Source: Candidatus Nanopelagicales bacterium
GTDB lineage: Bacteria > Actinomycetota > Actinomycetes > S36-B12 > UBA5976
Direction: 5' to 3'
Assembly (NCBI GenBank): GCA_023260395.1
Contig: JALQVI010000006.1
Span: forward strand, 1-45,527
Length of the DNA stretch: 45,527 nucleotides
Part shown: positions 24,128 to 33,455 of the stretch, one piece after another
Numbering within the stretch: the first letter of the stretch is position 1
How the letters are laid out: every line of letters begins with the position of its first letter
The notes under the pieces: model-generated
The model's database searches: none
Told to the model about the DNA's origin: nothing
The model's input: only the letters and a program-made list of their open reading frames with translations
Made by a program: the position numbers and the translations under genes

Positions 24128-25372
24128 CGGGCAAAGTGTGGCGTGCCACTGCGTCAGGCTGACATCTGTGAGTGCAGCGATCTGGTCCACAACCACACGT
24201 TCTTTGCCACTTTCAGCATTGAGCCACAGGTCCGCATACAACGGCTCTAAATGACGCTGGGGGTCGCTTGCCAAGACAGCATGTAATTCCATGATCATGT
24301 GTCGTTGGGCCGCGTAAAAGGCTGTAGCGCCTTCGCGATTCATGACAAAGCGTGCCGCTAATGCCTTAAGCGCGGTTACTTCGTACCGAGCATCGTCTGG
24401 TACGACTAAATCCGCACCATAACGTGTCAACACAGCCTGCGAATAGTGTTCGCGCGTAGCGTGGGATGCTGCCAGGCAGAAACGACCAATCAACGTACTA
24501 GTCAGATTTTTGAGCGCGGCCATTGACCGCAGCGTTCCATCAAAAGTTGCAGGCCAACTTGCAAGCGCCGAAATTCGTACCAAAGCATCGTCGAGACCTT
24601 GGGCTTGAAAACTACTGCCGTACCACTGTTGCGCTATCTCAACGACTTCGGATCGACCAGTGTGCGATTCCAAAATGCCAACGTCAATGTGACCAGCGTG
24701 AACCGCGTCTTCGATGTCGTGAACACTGTAGGCAACATCGTCAGCCCAGTCCATGACTTGCGCCTCGAAGCAGGTTCGCTCGTCACTTCGACCGTTGCGC
24801 ACCCATTCGAATACATCGAGGTCGTCGTCATAAACACCAAACTTATTTGACCCAGGTTTCTTGGCCCATGGGTACTTTGAGGCCGCATCCAATGTTGCAC
24901 GTGTCAGATTCAGGCCTAATGAATTTCCTTCACGCGGTCCGCCAACAGGTCCAAATGCTTTTGGCTCAAGGCGCGTCAACAAGCGAAACGATTGCGCGTT
25001 ACCTTCAAAGCCACCGAAATTTTGAGCAATGTCATTAAGTGCTGTTTCGCCATTGTGCCCAAAGGGTGGATGACCAAGGTCATGGGACAAACATGCAGCG
25101 TCAACTAAGTCAGCGTCACATCCCAGGGCCGCACCAAGTTCACGGCCAATCTGTGCGCACTCGAGGGAATGCGTCAAACGCGTTCGAGGAAAGTCATCCA
25201 GACCAGCTTGCATGACCTGAGTTTTCACACCTAACCGTCGCAACGCTGAACTGTGCATTACGCGCGCGCGATCGCGGGCAAATTCCGTGCGATCAACACT
25301 TTTGTTCGGCTCAAGTAGCCAGCGTTGTGTATCTGAGTTTTCGTAACCCAAATCCAGCGCGTCTCTACTCAT
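24125..25372 (-). CDS. dgt: dGTPase-like deoxynucleoside triphosphate triphosphohydrolase
   Basis: HD-superfamily phosphohydrolase of 415 residues that cuts dNTPs to deoxynucleoside and triphosphate, controlling nucleotide pools. Metal ligands are His68 (RLTHSLECAQ), His97-Asp98 (CLSHDLGHPPFGHNGE) and a later aspartate in QVMDWADDVAYSVHDIED. Length and motifs match the dGTPase type 2 family widespread in Actinobacteria beside dnaG. It starts at ATG 25372, 12 nt after the dus stop, and ends nine bases before dnaG. Neighbours show it is part of a replication and translation operon. Confidence 0.93.
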   Translation of the reverse strand: MSRDALDLGYENSDTQRWLLEPNKSVDRTEFARDRARVMHSSALRRLGVKTQVMQAGLDDFPRTRLTHSLECAQIGRELGAALGCDADLVDAACLSHDLGHPPFGHNGETALNDIAQNFGGFEGNAQSFRLLTRLEPKAFGPVGGPREGNSLGLNLTRATLDAASKYPWAKKPGSNKFGVYDDDLDVFEWVRNGRSDERTCFEAQVMDWADDVAYSVHDIEDAVHAGHIDVGILESHTGRSEVVEIAQQWYGSSFQAQGLDDALVRISALASWPATFDGTLRSMAALKNLTSTLIGRFCLAASHATREHYSQAVLTRYGADLVVPDDARYEVTALKALAARFVMNREGATAFYAAQRHMIMELHAVLASDPQRHLEPLYADLWLNAESGKERVVVDQIAALTDVSLTQWHATLCP

Positions 25373-25384
25373 GCTGCAACCTTA

Positions 25385-26551
25385 CTAACCGCCACTGACG
25401 CTCAATTCAGCCTCGCGAACTGTGGATTGCTCTGCGCTACTCATGCTCTGCGAATTGAGCCAGCCATCTGGCAGATTTACTTTTTTCGTCGGCGTAGTTC
25501 GGCCTCGTGGCGAATGCGCAATGTCAATCGCTAGCTGTTGATCGCGATCAATTGGCGAAAGCAACTCATCGAGTTCTTGCAACGAATTGATGAGTCCAAG
25601 TTGCCCGCGAGTTTCGCTGCCCACAACGATGCCTTTGAGATACCAAGCCATGTGCTTACGCATTTCACGGCAGCCATGAAATTCATCGCCGCCCATCTCC
25701 ACCAGCAACTGTGCGTGGCGACGCATCAAGTCGAGAATCACGCCTGCGGTTGGCTCGTCTGGCACAGGCTGTCCAGAAATAGCCGAACGAATTTGCCCGA
25801 ATAGCCATGGTCGACCTAAACAACCACGACCTATGACAACTCCCCTCGCGCCAGTTTCGGCGAGCATGCGCTGGGCGTCATGAGCTGCCCAAATATCACC
25901 GTTGCCAAGCACTGGAGTGTTTGGAATGTGTTCGACTAGACGGGCAATGGTGGTCCAGTCAGCCTGGCCGCCGTAATACTGAGCAGCAGTGCGTCCATGT
26001 AACGCAACCCATGTCACGCCTGCCTCCGATGCAATCTTTCCGGCATCAAGATACGTGATGTGGTCATCATCGATACCAACGCGCATCTTGACCGTTACAG
26101 GAACTTTGCCCTTGGCATTGCGAACCGCCGAATTGACGATGTCGGAAAACAAATCACGCTTCCACGGCAACGCGCTTCCGCCACCTTTTCGCGTTACTTT
26201 TGGTACAGGGCAGCCAAAGTTCAAGTCGATGTGATCTGCGATGTCTTCTTCGACAACCATTGCTACGGCTCTGCCAACGACGTCAGCGTCCACACCATAC
26301 AACTGAATACTTCGCGGTGACTCGTCAGAATCAAACGTTACGAGTGACATCGTTTCGGGATGACGCATCAACAACGCCTGTGACGTTGTCATTTCAGCGA
26401 CATAAATAGTTTGATCGGCGTCTACTTGCCCAGCGCGTTCACGGATGCTCGAGGACGCCTCGCGGCACACTCGACGAAACGCCCGATTTGTTACTCCAGC
26501 CATCGGCGCAAGCTCGATGACTGGATTTTGGGCCAGCAGATCAGCGAACAC
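25385..26551 (-). CDS. dusB: tRNA-dihydrouridine synthase (DusB-like)
   Basis: Flavin-dependent enzyme that reduces specific uridines in the tRNA D-loop to dihydrouridine, using NADPH. The FMN-binding barrel begins IELAPMAGVTNRAFR; the catalytic cysteine is Cys114 in NFGCPVPKVTRKGGG; and GNGDIW and GVVIGRGCLGRPWLF mark the phosphate site. At 388 residues it has the longer C-terminal helical domain of the DusB class. The start is GTG 26551, directly after the glyS stop (TAAGTG), which implies coupled translation. The exact target position is not readable from sequence. Confidence 0.93.
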   Translation of the reverse strand: MFADLLAQNPVIELAPMAGVTNRAFRRVCREASSSIRERAGQVDADQTIYVAEMTTSQALLMRHPETMSLVTFDSDESPRSIQLYGVDADVVGRAVAMVVEEDIADHIDLNFGCPVPKVTRKGGGSALPWKRDLFSDIVNSAVRNAKGKVPVTVKMRVGIDDDHITYLDAGKIASEAGVTWVALHGRTAAQYYGGQADWTTIARLVEHIPNTPVLGNGDIWAAHDAQRMLAETGARGVVIGRGCLGRPWLFGQIRSAISGQPVPDEPTAGVILDLMRRHAQLLVEMGGDEFHGCREMRKHMAWYLKGIVVGSETRGQLGLINSLQELDELLSPIDRDQQLAIDIAHSPRGRTTPTKKVNLPDGWLNSQSMSSAEQSTVREAELSVSGG

Positions 26552-27928
26552 TTAGCAACCTGGAAGTTGTGCGCCTAGCCAACCCACAAGCGAATCAATG
26601 CCAATGCGCTCCTGCGACATTGTGTCGCGCTCGCGTACAGTCACTGCGTTATCGTCCAACGTTTCGAAGTCGATGGTGATACAGAATGGCGTGCCAATTT
26701 CGTCTTGGCGACGGTAGCGACGGCCAATAGCGCCGGCATCATCGAAATCGATGTTCCAGTGCTTGCGCAATTCAGCAGCAATGTCGCGTGCCTTTGGACT
26801 GAGTGCTTCGTTGCGGGACAACGGCAATACGGCAGCCTTGATTGGCGCCAATCGCTTGTCAAAGCGCATAACGACGCGGGTGTCCACACCACCCTTAGTG
26901 TTTGGAGCTTGATCTTCGTCATAGGCCTCGAGCATGAATGCAAGAACCGCGCGAGTGAGACCAGCTGCAGGTTCGATGACGTAAGGAACGTACTTTTCAC
27001 CTGATTCTTGATCAAAGTAGGACAGGTCTTTGCCGGAATGTTTCATGTGAGTCTTGAGGTCGTAATCGGTGCGATTAGCGATACCTTCGAGCTCGGCAAA
27101 TTCGCTGCCACCAAATTGGAATCGGTATTCGATGTCACTCGTGCGCTTTGAGTAATGCGACAGCTTTTCTTTTGGATGTTCAAAAATCCGTAGGTTATCT
27201 TCGGACAGGCCTAGATCGACGTACCAGTTCCAGCGCTCTTGCAGCCAGTACTCATGCCACTCTTCATCGGTTCCTGGTTCAACGAAGAATTCCATTTCCA
27301 TTTGTTCAAATTCACGCGTACGGAAGATGAAGTTTCCAGGTGTGATTTCGTTACGGAAAGACTTACCTGTTTGACCGATACCAAATGGTGGCTTCTTACG
27401 CGATGAAGCTGCGACGTTTGCGTAGTTAGTAAAAATGCCTTGGGCAGTTTCTGGACGAAGGTAATGCAACGAGTTTTCGTCAACGACTGGTCCAAGATTT
27501 GTCGACAATAGTCCGTTAAACATTTTGGGCTCGGTGAACTGTCCCTTGGCACCACAGTTGGGGCACGGTATGCCAGCTAGGCCACCCTCAGGCGCGCGAC
27601 CTTTGCGAGCTTCGAATTCTTCGAGCAAGTGATCTTCGCGGTATCGCTTGTGACACGCTACACATTCGGTAAGCGGATCAACGAATGCGTTGAGGTGTCC
27701 TGATGCCGCCCAAACTTGCGGGGAAAGAATGACCGACGAATCGATTCCAACGACGTCATCGCGTCCCTGAACCATTGTTTTCCACCATTGGCGGCGAACA
27801 TTTTCCTTTAATTCCACACCAAGCGGGCCGTAATCCCATGCAGATCGCGTTCCACCGTAAATCTCGCTACATGGATACACAAACCCACGACGTTTCGACA
27901 AATTCACTACTGCATCAACGCGGTCCAT
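26552..27928 (-). CDS. glyS: Glycyl-tRNA synthetase, dimeric class II type
   Basis: Cytosolic enzyme charging tRNA-Gly with glycine. This is the single-chain alpha2 form, not the bacterial alpha2beta2 GlyQ/GlyS pair: 458 residues with [29 protein letters not shown] at the N-terminus (class II motif 1 region), a zinc-like insert with CVACHKRY and [28 protein letters not shown] (motif 2), and the anticodon-binding C-terminal domain. ATG 27928 has TAGGCT seven bases upstream and no ribosome site, so it may be leaderless. First gene of glyS-dusB-dgt-dnaG. Confidence 0.96.
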   Translation of the reverse strand: MDRVDAVVNLSKRRGFVYPCSEIYGGTRSAWDYGPLGVELKENVRRQWWKTMVQGRDDVVGIDSSVILSPQVWAASGHLNAFVDPLTECVACHKRYREDHLLEEFEARKGRAPEGGLAGIPCPNCGAKGQFTEPKMFNGLLSTNLGPVVDENSLHYLRPETAQGIFTNYANVAASSRKKPPFGIGQTGKSFRNEITPGNFIFRTREFEQMEMEFFVEPGTDEEWHEYWLQERWNWYVDLGLSEDNLRIFEHPKEKLSHYSKRTSDIEYRFQFGGSEFAELEGIANRTDYDLKTHMKHSGKDLSYFDQESGEKYVPYVIEPAAGLTRAVLAFMLEAYDEDQAPNTKGGVDTRVVMRFDKRLAPIKAAVLPLSRNEALSPKARDIAAELRKHWNIDFDDAGAIGRRYRRQDEIGTPFCITIDFETLDDNAVTVRERDTMSQERIGIDSLVGWLGAQLPGC

Positions 27929-28003
27929 GTGGTCAAGCCTACCGTTAGCGAGGTTTAGTTCCCTATTAGGCGGTTACCATGGAATGAAAGAAAGTAGTGG
28001 TCC

Positions 28004-28606
28004 ATGAAGATTCGTAGCGCCCTGGTGATAGTCACGGTGACGTTGTTCGTCAGCGCTTGTGGTGGCTCTAAAGTTGCGGCAACCAAATCTCCCACGATTA
28101 CCCCATCCGAAGTTCCTTCGCAATCAGCATCTCCCAATGATGTCTCTCCAACAGCCGCCAAGGCCTATCGCAAAGCGCTCGAACTTTCTTTGGCATCCGC
28201 ACAATCCACCGGACTTACCGAACTGTGGCGTGACTCATCTGGTTCCTTGGTGACTGTTGTCGCGCAAGCCGCACATGATGGAATCTGCGCACAAGCCGAC
28301 CTCGTCACCAAAGACACCCAAGTAATAGACAGTGCGGGAATGATGCCAAGCGTTTTACTCGACGAACTTGCAGGACTGGAAAACAACAGCGGAACAGATA
28401 CCGGATCAGTCACTGTTCCCAAAGCTGGAACATTTGTTGTCAAGAACTTTGTCGAAGACATTCACTACGTCACGGTGTACACCACAGACTCAGAAGGGCG
28501 AATCGCCACCGCAGCGCAACAAACTGAAGGTGATGCTTCGGCAACAGCTACGTTTACTTATTCCCTTACAGCCGAAGGCAAGAAAGCAATTTCAGACGTT
28601 AAGTAA
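28004..28606 (+). CDS. Putative lipoprotein
   Basis: Exported protein of 200 residues with a type II signal peptide: MKIRSALVIVTVTLFVSAC, the lipobox VSAC placing the lipidated cysteine at residue 19. After a Ser/Thr/Pro-rich linker (about residues 25-48) comes a compact domain rich in beta strands, with repeats such as TGLTELWRDSSGSLVTVVAQ and HYVTVYTTDSEGRIATAAQQ. It resembles small actinobacterial LppX/LprG-like or DUF lipoproteins only in layout, and no family could be named. Divergent from glyS. Role unknown. Confidence 0.75.
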   Translation: MKIRSALVIVTVTLFVSACGGSKVAATKSPTITPSEVPSQSASPNDVSPTAAKAYRKALELSLASAQSTGLTELWRDSSGSLVTVVAQAAHDGICAQADLVTKDTQVIDSAGMMPSVLLDELAGLENNSGTDTGSVTVPKAGTFVVKNFVEDIHYVTVYTTDSEGRIATAAQQTEGDASATATFTYSLTAEGKKAISDVK

Positions 28607-28650
28607 AACTCAACGATTTGGTTCGAAACCAACGGCTAACTCAAACGTCG

Positions 28651-28995
28651 CTAAGAATTGTCTTCGGCACCCAGACTGGACTCAAATCGAGTGATGGAAT
28701 TTCCGTCCGCAGCAATTAAACATTCAAATGCACTTGGGCGATCAATCATGTTGGCTAAGAACGGCCAGACCACCATTTTTGCATCCGTGGAACCCAGCGC
28801 CCGTCGGTATGAACCGACGTCAGTCCATGTGCAATGCACTGCGTATCGCTGTGATTCGTCAGGGCTGCGCATGACGTGGCCTGCAACGAATCCATCGCGT
28901 TGTTGCAAGGTCTGAAGAACAGATGGCACTGCTTCGAGCAATGACGTTGCATCGACAACGTCAAATTCCCACAGGGAATAAAACGGACCATGCAT
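28651..28995 (-). CDS. ABM-fold (dimeric alpha-beta barrel) protein
   Basis: Small cytosolic protein of 114 residues with the antibiotic biosynthesis monooxygenase (ABM) pattern: a first strand YSLWEFDVVD, a helix LLEAVPSVLQTLQQRDGFVAGHVMRSPDE, then YAVHCTWTDVGSYRRALGS. Such dimeric alpha-beta barrels include haem-degrading and quinone-oxidising enzymes as well as non-enzymatic proteins. No haem- or flavin-specific residue set could be confirmed. AAAGGGC lies just before the ATG. Divergent from the ZIP transporter gene and convergent with the lipoprotein gene, with a 44-nt gap. Confidence 0.7.
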   Translation of the reverse strand: MHGPFYSLWEFDVVDATSLLEAVPSVLQTLQQRDGFVAGHVMRSPDESQRYAVHCTWTDVGSYRRALGSTDAKMVVWPFLANMIDRPSAFECLIAADGNSITRFESSLGAEDNS

Positions 28996-29113
28996 GACGT
29001 GCCCTTTCGATAATTTCCATCGTGGAATTAAGCACTAGTCAAGCACGATGCATCCTGTGTTGACACAGCGGTAACCTGCAAAGTCATTGCATTAGTCGAA
29101 TACTTACCCCCGA

Positions 29114-29119
29114 TACGAT
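29114..29119 (+). promoter_or_regulatory. -10 hexamer of a leaderless promoter (ZIP transporter)
   Basis: TACGAT is followed by exactly six bases and then ATG 29126, with no ribosome site. A perfect TTGACA (29060-29065) lies too far upstream to be its -35 and may belong to nothing. Confidence 0.5.
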
Positions 29120-29125
29120 TACTGC

Positions 29126-29860
29126 ATGGCTGTACTCATTGCCCTCGTCACCGTGTGTTCCACTGCGCTCGGTGGCGTATTGGCGTTGCGTTCAAAGGAC
29201 TCCATGCATCTCTTGCTGGGGCTTTCAGGAGGATTACTCCTGGGACTCGTTTCATTTGATCTATTGCCTGAAGTTTTCACACTCAATACTTCTCACTTTG
29301 GTTCTGTACCCAGCGTCATGGTGTTTTTCGTCTTGGGCTTTCTTCTCCTGCACATTATTGAAGGATTTTCCGGCGCCCACGAACCTGCCGAATCGGAATA
29401 CACGGATCACCACGAGCACAGCCACGGCATAACAACAGGCATCATTGGCGCCTCGGCGATGGTGGTCCATGTGTTTCTTGATGGCGTTGCGCTCGGATTG
29501 TCATTTCATGTTTCGAAGGCATTGGGATTCGCCGTAGCCATCGCAGTTATCTCACATGCATTCACAGATGGCCTCAACACAGTTGCACTTTTGATGAACT
29601 CAGGCAACTGGAAGAAATCGTCTGTCTACCTTCTAGGTCTAGACGGCGTTGCTCGTATTAGTGGCGCTGCGGCCGGAACTTATTTAGCGATTAGCGATCA
29701 ATTTCTCGCCGGCTACCTCGCACTATTTGCCGGAATGCTGATATACCTATCGACTTCGCACATTTTGCCGGAAGCGCACAGTACACACCCATCACGCTTA
29801 ACTCTTGTGATGACTGCACTTGGCGTTGCCGCCATGTATTGCATCGTTAATTTGGGCTAA
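29126..29860 (+). CDS. ZIP family metal transporter
   Basis: Predicted importer of zinc or another divalent metal, 244 residues, eight membrane helices. After the third helix there is a histidine-rich cytoplasmic loop (TDHHEHSHG, about residues 92-100). The metal path residues are in helices IV and V: HVFLDGVALGLSF and SHAFTDGLNTVALL, the latter with the H-x3-D-G pattern. The direction of transport and metal specificity are not certain from sequence. It converges on uppS with seven bases between the stops; the A/T palindrome there might act as a weak shared terminator. Confidence 0.88.
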   Translation: MAVLIALVTVCSTALGGVLALRSKDSMHLLLGLSGGLLLGLVSFDLLPEVFTLNTSHFGSVPSVMVFFVLGFLLLHIIEGFSGAHEPAESEYTDHHEHSHGITTGIIGASAMVVHVFLDGVALGLSFHVSKALGFAVAIAVISHAFTDGLNTVALLMNSGNWKKSSVYLLGLDGVARISGAAAGTYLAISDQFLAGYLALFAGMLIYLSTSHILPEAHSTHPSRLTLVMTALGVAAMYCIVNLG

Positions 29861-29867
29861 AAAATAA

Positions 29868-30647
29868 TTATTTGACGGGTAATTCGTTTGGCACCGCACC
29901 ACCGTAACGGCGATCACGTGCTGCATAAATCTCGCAGGCATGCCATAAATGCCGGCGGTCAAAATCTGGCCACAGAGTTGGCAAGAAAACCATTTCGGCA
30001 TATGCGCTCTGCCACAGCAAGAAATTACTGAAACGTTGTTCACCGCTGGATCGAACAAATAGATCAACATCAGGCATGTCAGTCTCGTCGAGATAGCGAG
30101 CAATTGTCTTTTCATTGATTTTGTTTGGATCTAGTCGACCTGCTGCAACTTCACGCGCAATCGCAGATGTTGCATCCACAATTTCGGCCCGGCCGCCATA
30201 GTTCACGCACATCGTGAGCGTCAGCTTCGTGTTTTTGGCCGTTAGCCGTTCGCACTCTTCGAGTGATTCGATGACAGACTTCCACAGCTTTGGTCGGCGT
30301 CCTGCCCATCGAATTCGCACACCCAAGTCATTCATCTCATCCTTACGACGATTAATGACGTCTTTATTGAATTGCATAAGGAATCGAACTTCTTCAGGCG
30401 AGCGACGCCAGTTCTCTGTGGAGAATGCGTATGCAGAAAGCCATCCCACGCCAAGTTCTAAAGAGCCATAAACACAATCCATCAATGATGCTTCGCCAGC
30501 TTCGTGGCCAGCCGTGCGCGGCAAGCCGCGTTCTTTCGCCCATCGCCCATTGCCATCCATCACTACAGCAACGTGCTTGGGAATGAAATCTTTGCCTAAT
30601 GTCGGCGCGACGGCGCCACTGGGATGCGCAGGTGGCAGATTAACCAT
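29868..30647 (-). CDS. uppS: Isoprenyl transferase (undecaprenyl diphosphate synthase family)
   Basis: Cis-prenyltransferase that extends allylic diphosphates with isopentenyl diphosphate to make the polyprenyl carrier for cell wall synthesis. 259 residues. The catalytic aspartate is in [24 protein letters not shown]; other marks are [29 protein letters not shown] and [24 protein letters not shown]. Product chain length (C50 or C55) cannot be read. It overlaps the 3' end of recO by eight bases, a pairing seen throughout Actinobacteria. Membrane-associated cytosolic enzyme. Confidence 0.95.
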   Translation of the reverse strand: MVNLPPAHPSGAVAPTLGKDFIPKHVAVVMDGNGRWAKERGLPRTAGHEAGEASLMDCVYGSLELGVGWLSAYAFSTENWRRSPEEVRFLMQFNKDVINRRKDEMNDLGVRIRWAGRRPKLWKSVIESLEECERLTAKNTKLTLTMCVNYGGRAEIVDATSAIAREVAAGRLDPNKINEKTIARYLDETDMPDVDLFVRSSGEQRFSNFLLWQSAYAEMVFLPTLWPDFDRRHLWHACEIYAARDRRYGGAVPNELPVK

Positions 30648-31389
30648 TGTTTAATCCTGTCATGGATCGATCCACGTGCGGCAATGACCGCAACGCGCGC
30701 TCTAAATGCCACTGAACATAAGCAGAAATAATTCCTGAAACTTCTCGTTGAGATCCAACTGCCGCGCTATCGGCGTACGGCCAATCACCAACCAACAGAG
30801 CCTTGAGTAAATCGAAAGTCTCTGCCTTTGGCGCCACACTTCCCGGCGCACGATGGTCAACGCACATGGCGCCACCTGCACCCACACTAAAGAACGGAGC
30901 TTGGGCATCCCCACAAACCACACAAGCATCCAGGGATGGCGAATAACCAGCCAACGATAGCGAGCGCAGCAAATATGAATCGAGGACTAACGTCGAATCG
31001 TGCTCGGCACTCGTTAACGTCCGCAACGCGGCAGCGAGTAACACGTACTGCGATTCGGATGACACGGACTCTTCGGTCGTTAATCGGTCTGCAGTTTCAA
31101 CCATGGTTTGTCCCGCAGTCCACATGCCGTAATCAATCGTCATTGCTTGTCCATAGGGAGTTATAAGTTCCGCCTGTTGAACTATATCCAGGCTCTTACC
31201 TTCGTGAACCAGCACGTCAACGCGACTAAATGGCTCAAGTCGCGCACCGAATCGGCTCTTGGTGCGCCGTACACCTTTGGCAACGGCCCGAATTTTCCCG
31301 CGATCTTTGGTCAACATAGTGATGATGCGATCGGCTTCGCCTAATTTATGAGTACGAAGCACGATGGCTTCGGTGCGGTAACTAGGCAT
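30640..31389 (-). CDS. recO: DNA repair protein RecO
   Basis: Recombination mediator that helps RecA load on single-stranded DNA at gaps and anneals strands, working with RecR and RecF. About 249 residues. The N-terminal OB fold starts [30 protein letters not shown], followed by a helical domain with a zinc-type CVVCGD ... CVDH cluster. ATG 31389 is chosen over the upstream frame extension to 31452, which would run across the promoter and start of the divergent permease. Co-transcribed with uppS. Confidence 0.92.
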   Translation of the reverse strand: MPSYRTEAIVLRTHKLGEADRIITMLTKDRGKIRAVAKGVRRTKSRFGARLEPFSRVDVLVHEGKSLDIVQQAELITPYGQAMTIDYGMWTAGQTMVETADRLTTEESVSSESQYVLLAAALRTLTSAEHDSTLVLDSYLLRSLSLAGYSPSLDACVVCGDAQAPFFSVGAGGAMCVDHRAPGSVAPKAETFDLLKALLVGDWPYADSAAVGSQREVSGIISAYVQWHLERALRSLPHVDRSMTGLNNG

Positions 31390-31425
31390 AGACACTATGT
31401 TTGCACGGATTTCAATGGAATCAGG

Positions 31426-31431
31426 TAGCGT
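31426..31431 (+). promoter_or_regulatory. -10-like hexamer, leaderless promoter (AI-2E permease)
   Basis: TAGCGT is followed by six bases and the ATG at 31438. A possible AAGG ribosome site lies only one base before the ATG, too close to be ideal, so leaderless initiation is favoured. Confidence 0.35.
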
Positions 31432-31437
31432 CAAGGT

Positions 31438-32550
31438 ATGCGCGACGAACAAATTGACCCAACGAAACGTACATTGTCATTTGACCAAGGAAACCTTCGT
31501 GAGTCACTTCGCACGATCACTTTGTGGCTTGCCATTGTCAGTGTCTCGCTGTGGATTTTGCGAAATAACGGCCATTTTATATTTCTTCTGATTGTCGCCT
31601 GGCTGCTAGCTATTGGCATGGATCCGGCTGTTCGCAATCTCGTCAACCGAGGACTTAAGCGTGGCGTAGCAACGGGTGTCGTCATGCTGGGACTCGTTGT
31701 AATAACTGCGCTTTTCATTGCCCTATTCGGTAGCGTGTTCTTCGCTCAAGCATCGGGCTTCATCACATCTATTCCCAACATCATTGCCAGCCAAGTGGAC
31801 TGGCTCAACCGCATGTTTCACTTGACCATTGACCCTGCCACGGTCATTGACAAATTAAACGTTTCACCAGGTCAACTTGCTGGATGGGCAAGTAACTTTG
31901 CCGGCGGTGTTGTCGGCATTACTTCGGCAATTGTCGGAGGCCTATTTCAGCTGATGACATTGTTTTTATTTGCTTTTTACTTTGCCGCCGAAGGCCCCCG
32001 AATGCGACAACTGATCGGTTCATGGATGTCACCATCTGCCCAAAGAGTTTTTGTTACCTCGTGGGATGTGACAATTGAAAAAACTGGCGGCTTTGTTGTC
32101 TCTAAATTGATTTTGGCTGCGCTCTCGGCAACGGCCCATTCGATTTTCTTCGCCATCATCGGACTTCCCTACTGGCTACCGATGGGCATCATCACAGGAA
32201 TCACCAGTCAGTTCATTCCAACTGTTGGAACATACATCGGAATCTTGATTCCGGTCCTCGTGGCGGCCTTTGATCAGCCCCGCGATGTCATCTTCATCAT
32301 TATTTTTGCCACGGTGTATCAGCAAGTCGAAAACTACTTATTGTCACCACGCATTAGTCGCATGACAATGAACATTCATCCCGCGATTGCCTTTGGTTCC
32401 GTCATAGTCTTTGCCAATTTGTTTGGTGCTATCGGCGCGCTGCTCGCTATCCCGCTCGCAGCCGCAATCATTTCGATTGTGGACACATACGGTCGTCGAT
32501 ACGAACTCATTCCAGAATTGAAGTCCCTGGAAGGAACATCAATCGACTAG
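31438..32550 (+). CDS. AI-2E family transporter (UPF0118)
   Basis: Polytopic membrane protein of 370 residues with about seven to eight helices. Family marks are the N-terminal helix pair with LRNNGHFIFLLIVAWLLAIGMDPAV, the amphipathic middle region, and the conserved C-terminal IGLPYWLPMGIITGITSQFIPTVGTYIG and VYQQVENYLLSPRIS (the P-x-x-x-x-R signature). Members have been proposed to export autoinducer-2 or act as Na+/H+ exchangers; the substrate is unknown here. Divergent from recO with 48 bp between starts. Its stop shares CTAG with the convergent era gene. Confidence 0.9.
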   Translation: MRDEQIDPTKRTLSFDQGNLRESLRTITLWLAIVSVSLWILRNNGHFIFLLIVAWLLAIGMDPAVRNLVNRGLKRGVATGVVMLGLVVITALFIALFGSVFFAQASGFITSIPNIIASQVDWLNRMFHLTIDPATVIDKLNVSPGQLAGWASNFAGGVVGITSAIVGGLFQLMTLFLFAFYFAAEGPRMRQLIGSWMSPSAQRVFVTSWDVTIEKTGGFVVSKLILAALSATAHSIFFAIIGLPYWLPMGIITGITSQFIPTVGTYIGILIPVLVAAFDQPRDVIFIIIFATVYQQVENYLLSPRISRMTMNIHPAIAFGSVIVFANLFGAIGALLAIPLAAAIISIVDTYGRRYELIPELKSLEGTSID

Positions 32551-33455
32551 AAGCCAAGGCGATCTAGCTGCTTTGGATCGCGTTGCCAATCTTTAGCGAT
32601 TTTCACCCGTAAATCTAAGTGCACCGGAACGCCTAAGAGTTCGCTTATGGCCTTTCGCGCGTCAGTTCCAACTTCACGCAGGCGACTTCCACCCTTGCCA
32701 ATCACAATGTGCTTTTGGCTTTCACGCTCGACATAAACAACGGCATAAATATCCATTAATGGTCGGTCTGCTGGGCGATCTGGACGAAGGGCCATCTCAT
32801 CAAGCACAACTGCAATTGAGTGCGGCAATTCATCGCGAACACCTTCGAGCGCAGCTTCTCGAATGAGCTCGGCAATCATGATGTCTTCGGGCTCATCCGT
32901 AACATCACCCTCGGGATAAAACGCAGGACCTTCGGGAAGTTGATCAATCAGCAAGTCTGCAAGCAAATCAACTTGATCATTAGCGACTGCTGACACTGGA
33001 ACAATTTCAGCCCAATCGATTCCAAGTTCGACACCCAATTGCGAGACGGCAATGAGCTGATCACCAATGTCGCTTCGTGCTGCAGCATCAGTCTTGGTGA
33101 CAACTGCGACTTTCTTAGCCTTTGGAACCGCTGCGATTTCTTGGGCAATGAATCGATCGCCAGGTCCAATAGCTTCATCTGCTGGGAAACACATGACAAT
33201 GACATCAACATCGGCATAGGTTTCAGCAACTAACGCATTGAGTCGCTCACCGAGCAAAGTTCGTGGGCGGTGTACGCCAGGGGTGTCAATCAGAACCAAC
33301 TGGCCCTTTTCCTTATGAACAATGCCGCGGATAACGTGACGGGTTGTTTGCGGACGGCTTGAAGTGATGGCAACTTTTTGACCAACAAGCGCGTTTGTCA
33401 GCGTGGATTTACCCACATTCGGGCGTCCGACGATGCAGACAAATCCACTACGCAT
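32547..33455 (-). CDS. era: GTPase Era
   Basis: Essential GTPase in 30S ribosome assembly that binds the 3' end of 16S rRNA. 302 residues. The GTPase domain has G1 GRPNVGKS (10-17), SSRPQTTRH (G2), DTPGVHRP (G3) and TKTD (G4); the C-terminal KH domain has VIGKGGSRLREVGTDAR. The ATG shares a base with the stop of the upstream DMT transporter (TAATG). Last gene of the long minus-strand run beginning at lepA, and its 3' end overlaps the convergent permease by four bases. Confidence 0.97.
   Translation of the reverse strand: MRSGFVCIVGRPNVGKSTLTNALVGQKVAITSSRPQTTRHVIRGIVHKEKGQLVLIDTPGVHRPRTLLGERLNALVAETYADVDVIVMCFPADEAIGPGDRFIAQEIAAVPKAKKVAVVTKTDAAARSDIGDQLIAVSQLGVELGIDWAEIVPVSAVANDQVDLLADLLIDQLPEGPAFYPEGDVTDEPEDIMIAELIREAALEGVRDELPHSIAVVLDEMALRPDRPADRPLMDIYAVVYVERESQKHIVIGKGGSRLREVGTDARKAISELLGVPVHLDLRVKIAKDWQRDPKQLDRLGF

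Noticed and set aside
29060-29065. Perfect TTGACA as a -35 for the ZIP gene
   Set aside because: It is 48 bases from the TACGAT -10 candidate and no TATAAT-like hexamer stands 16-18 bases after it.
31390-31452. Longer recO starting at 31452
   Set aside because: The extra 21 residues would overlap the promoter and start of the divergent permease, and the family begins at [11 protein letters not shown].
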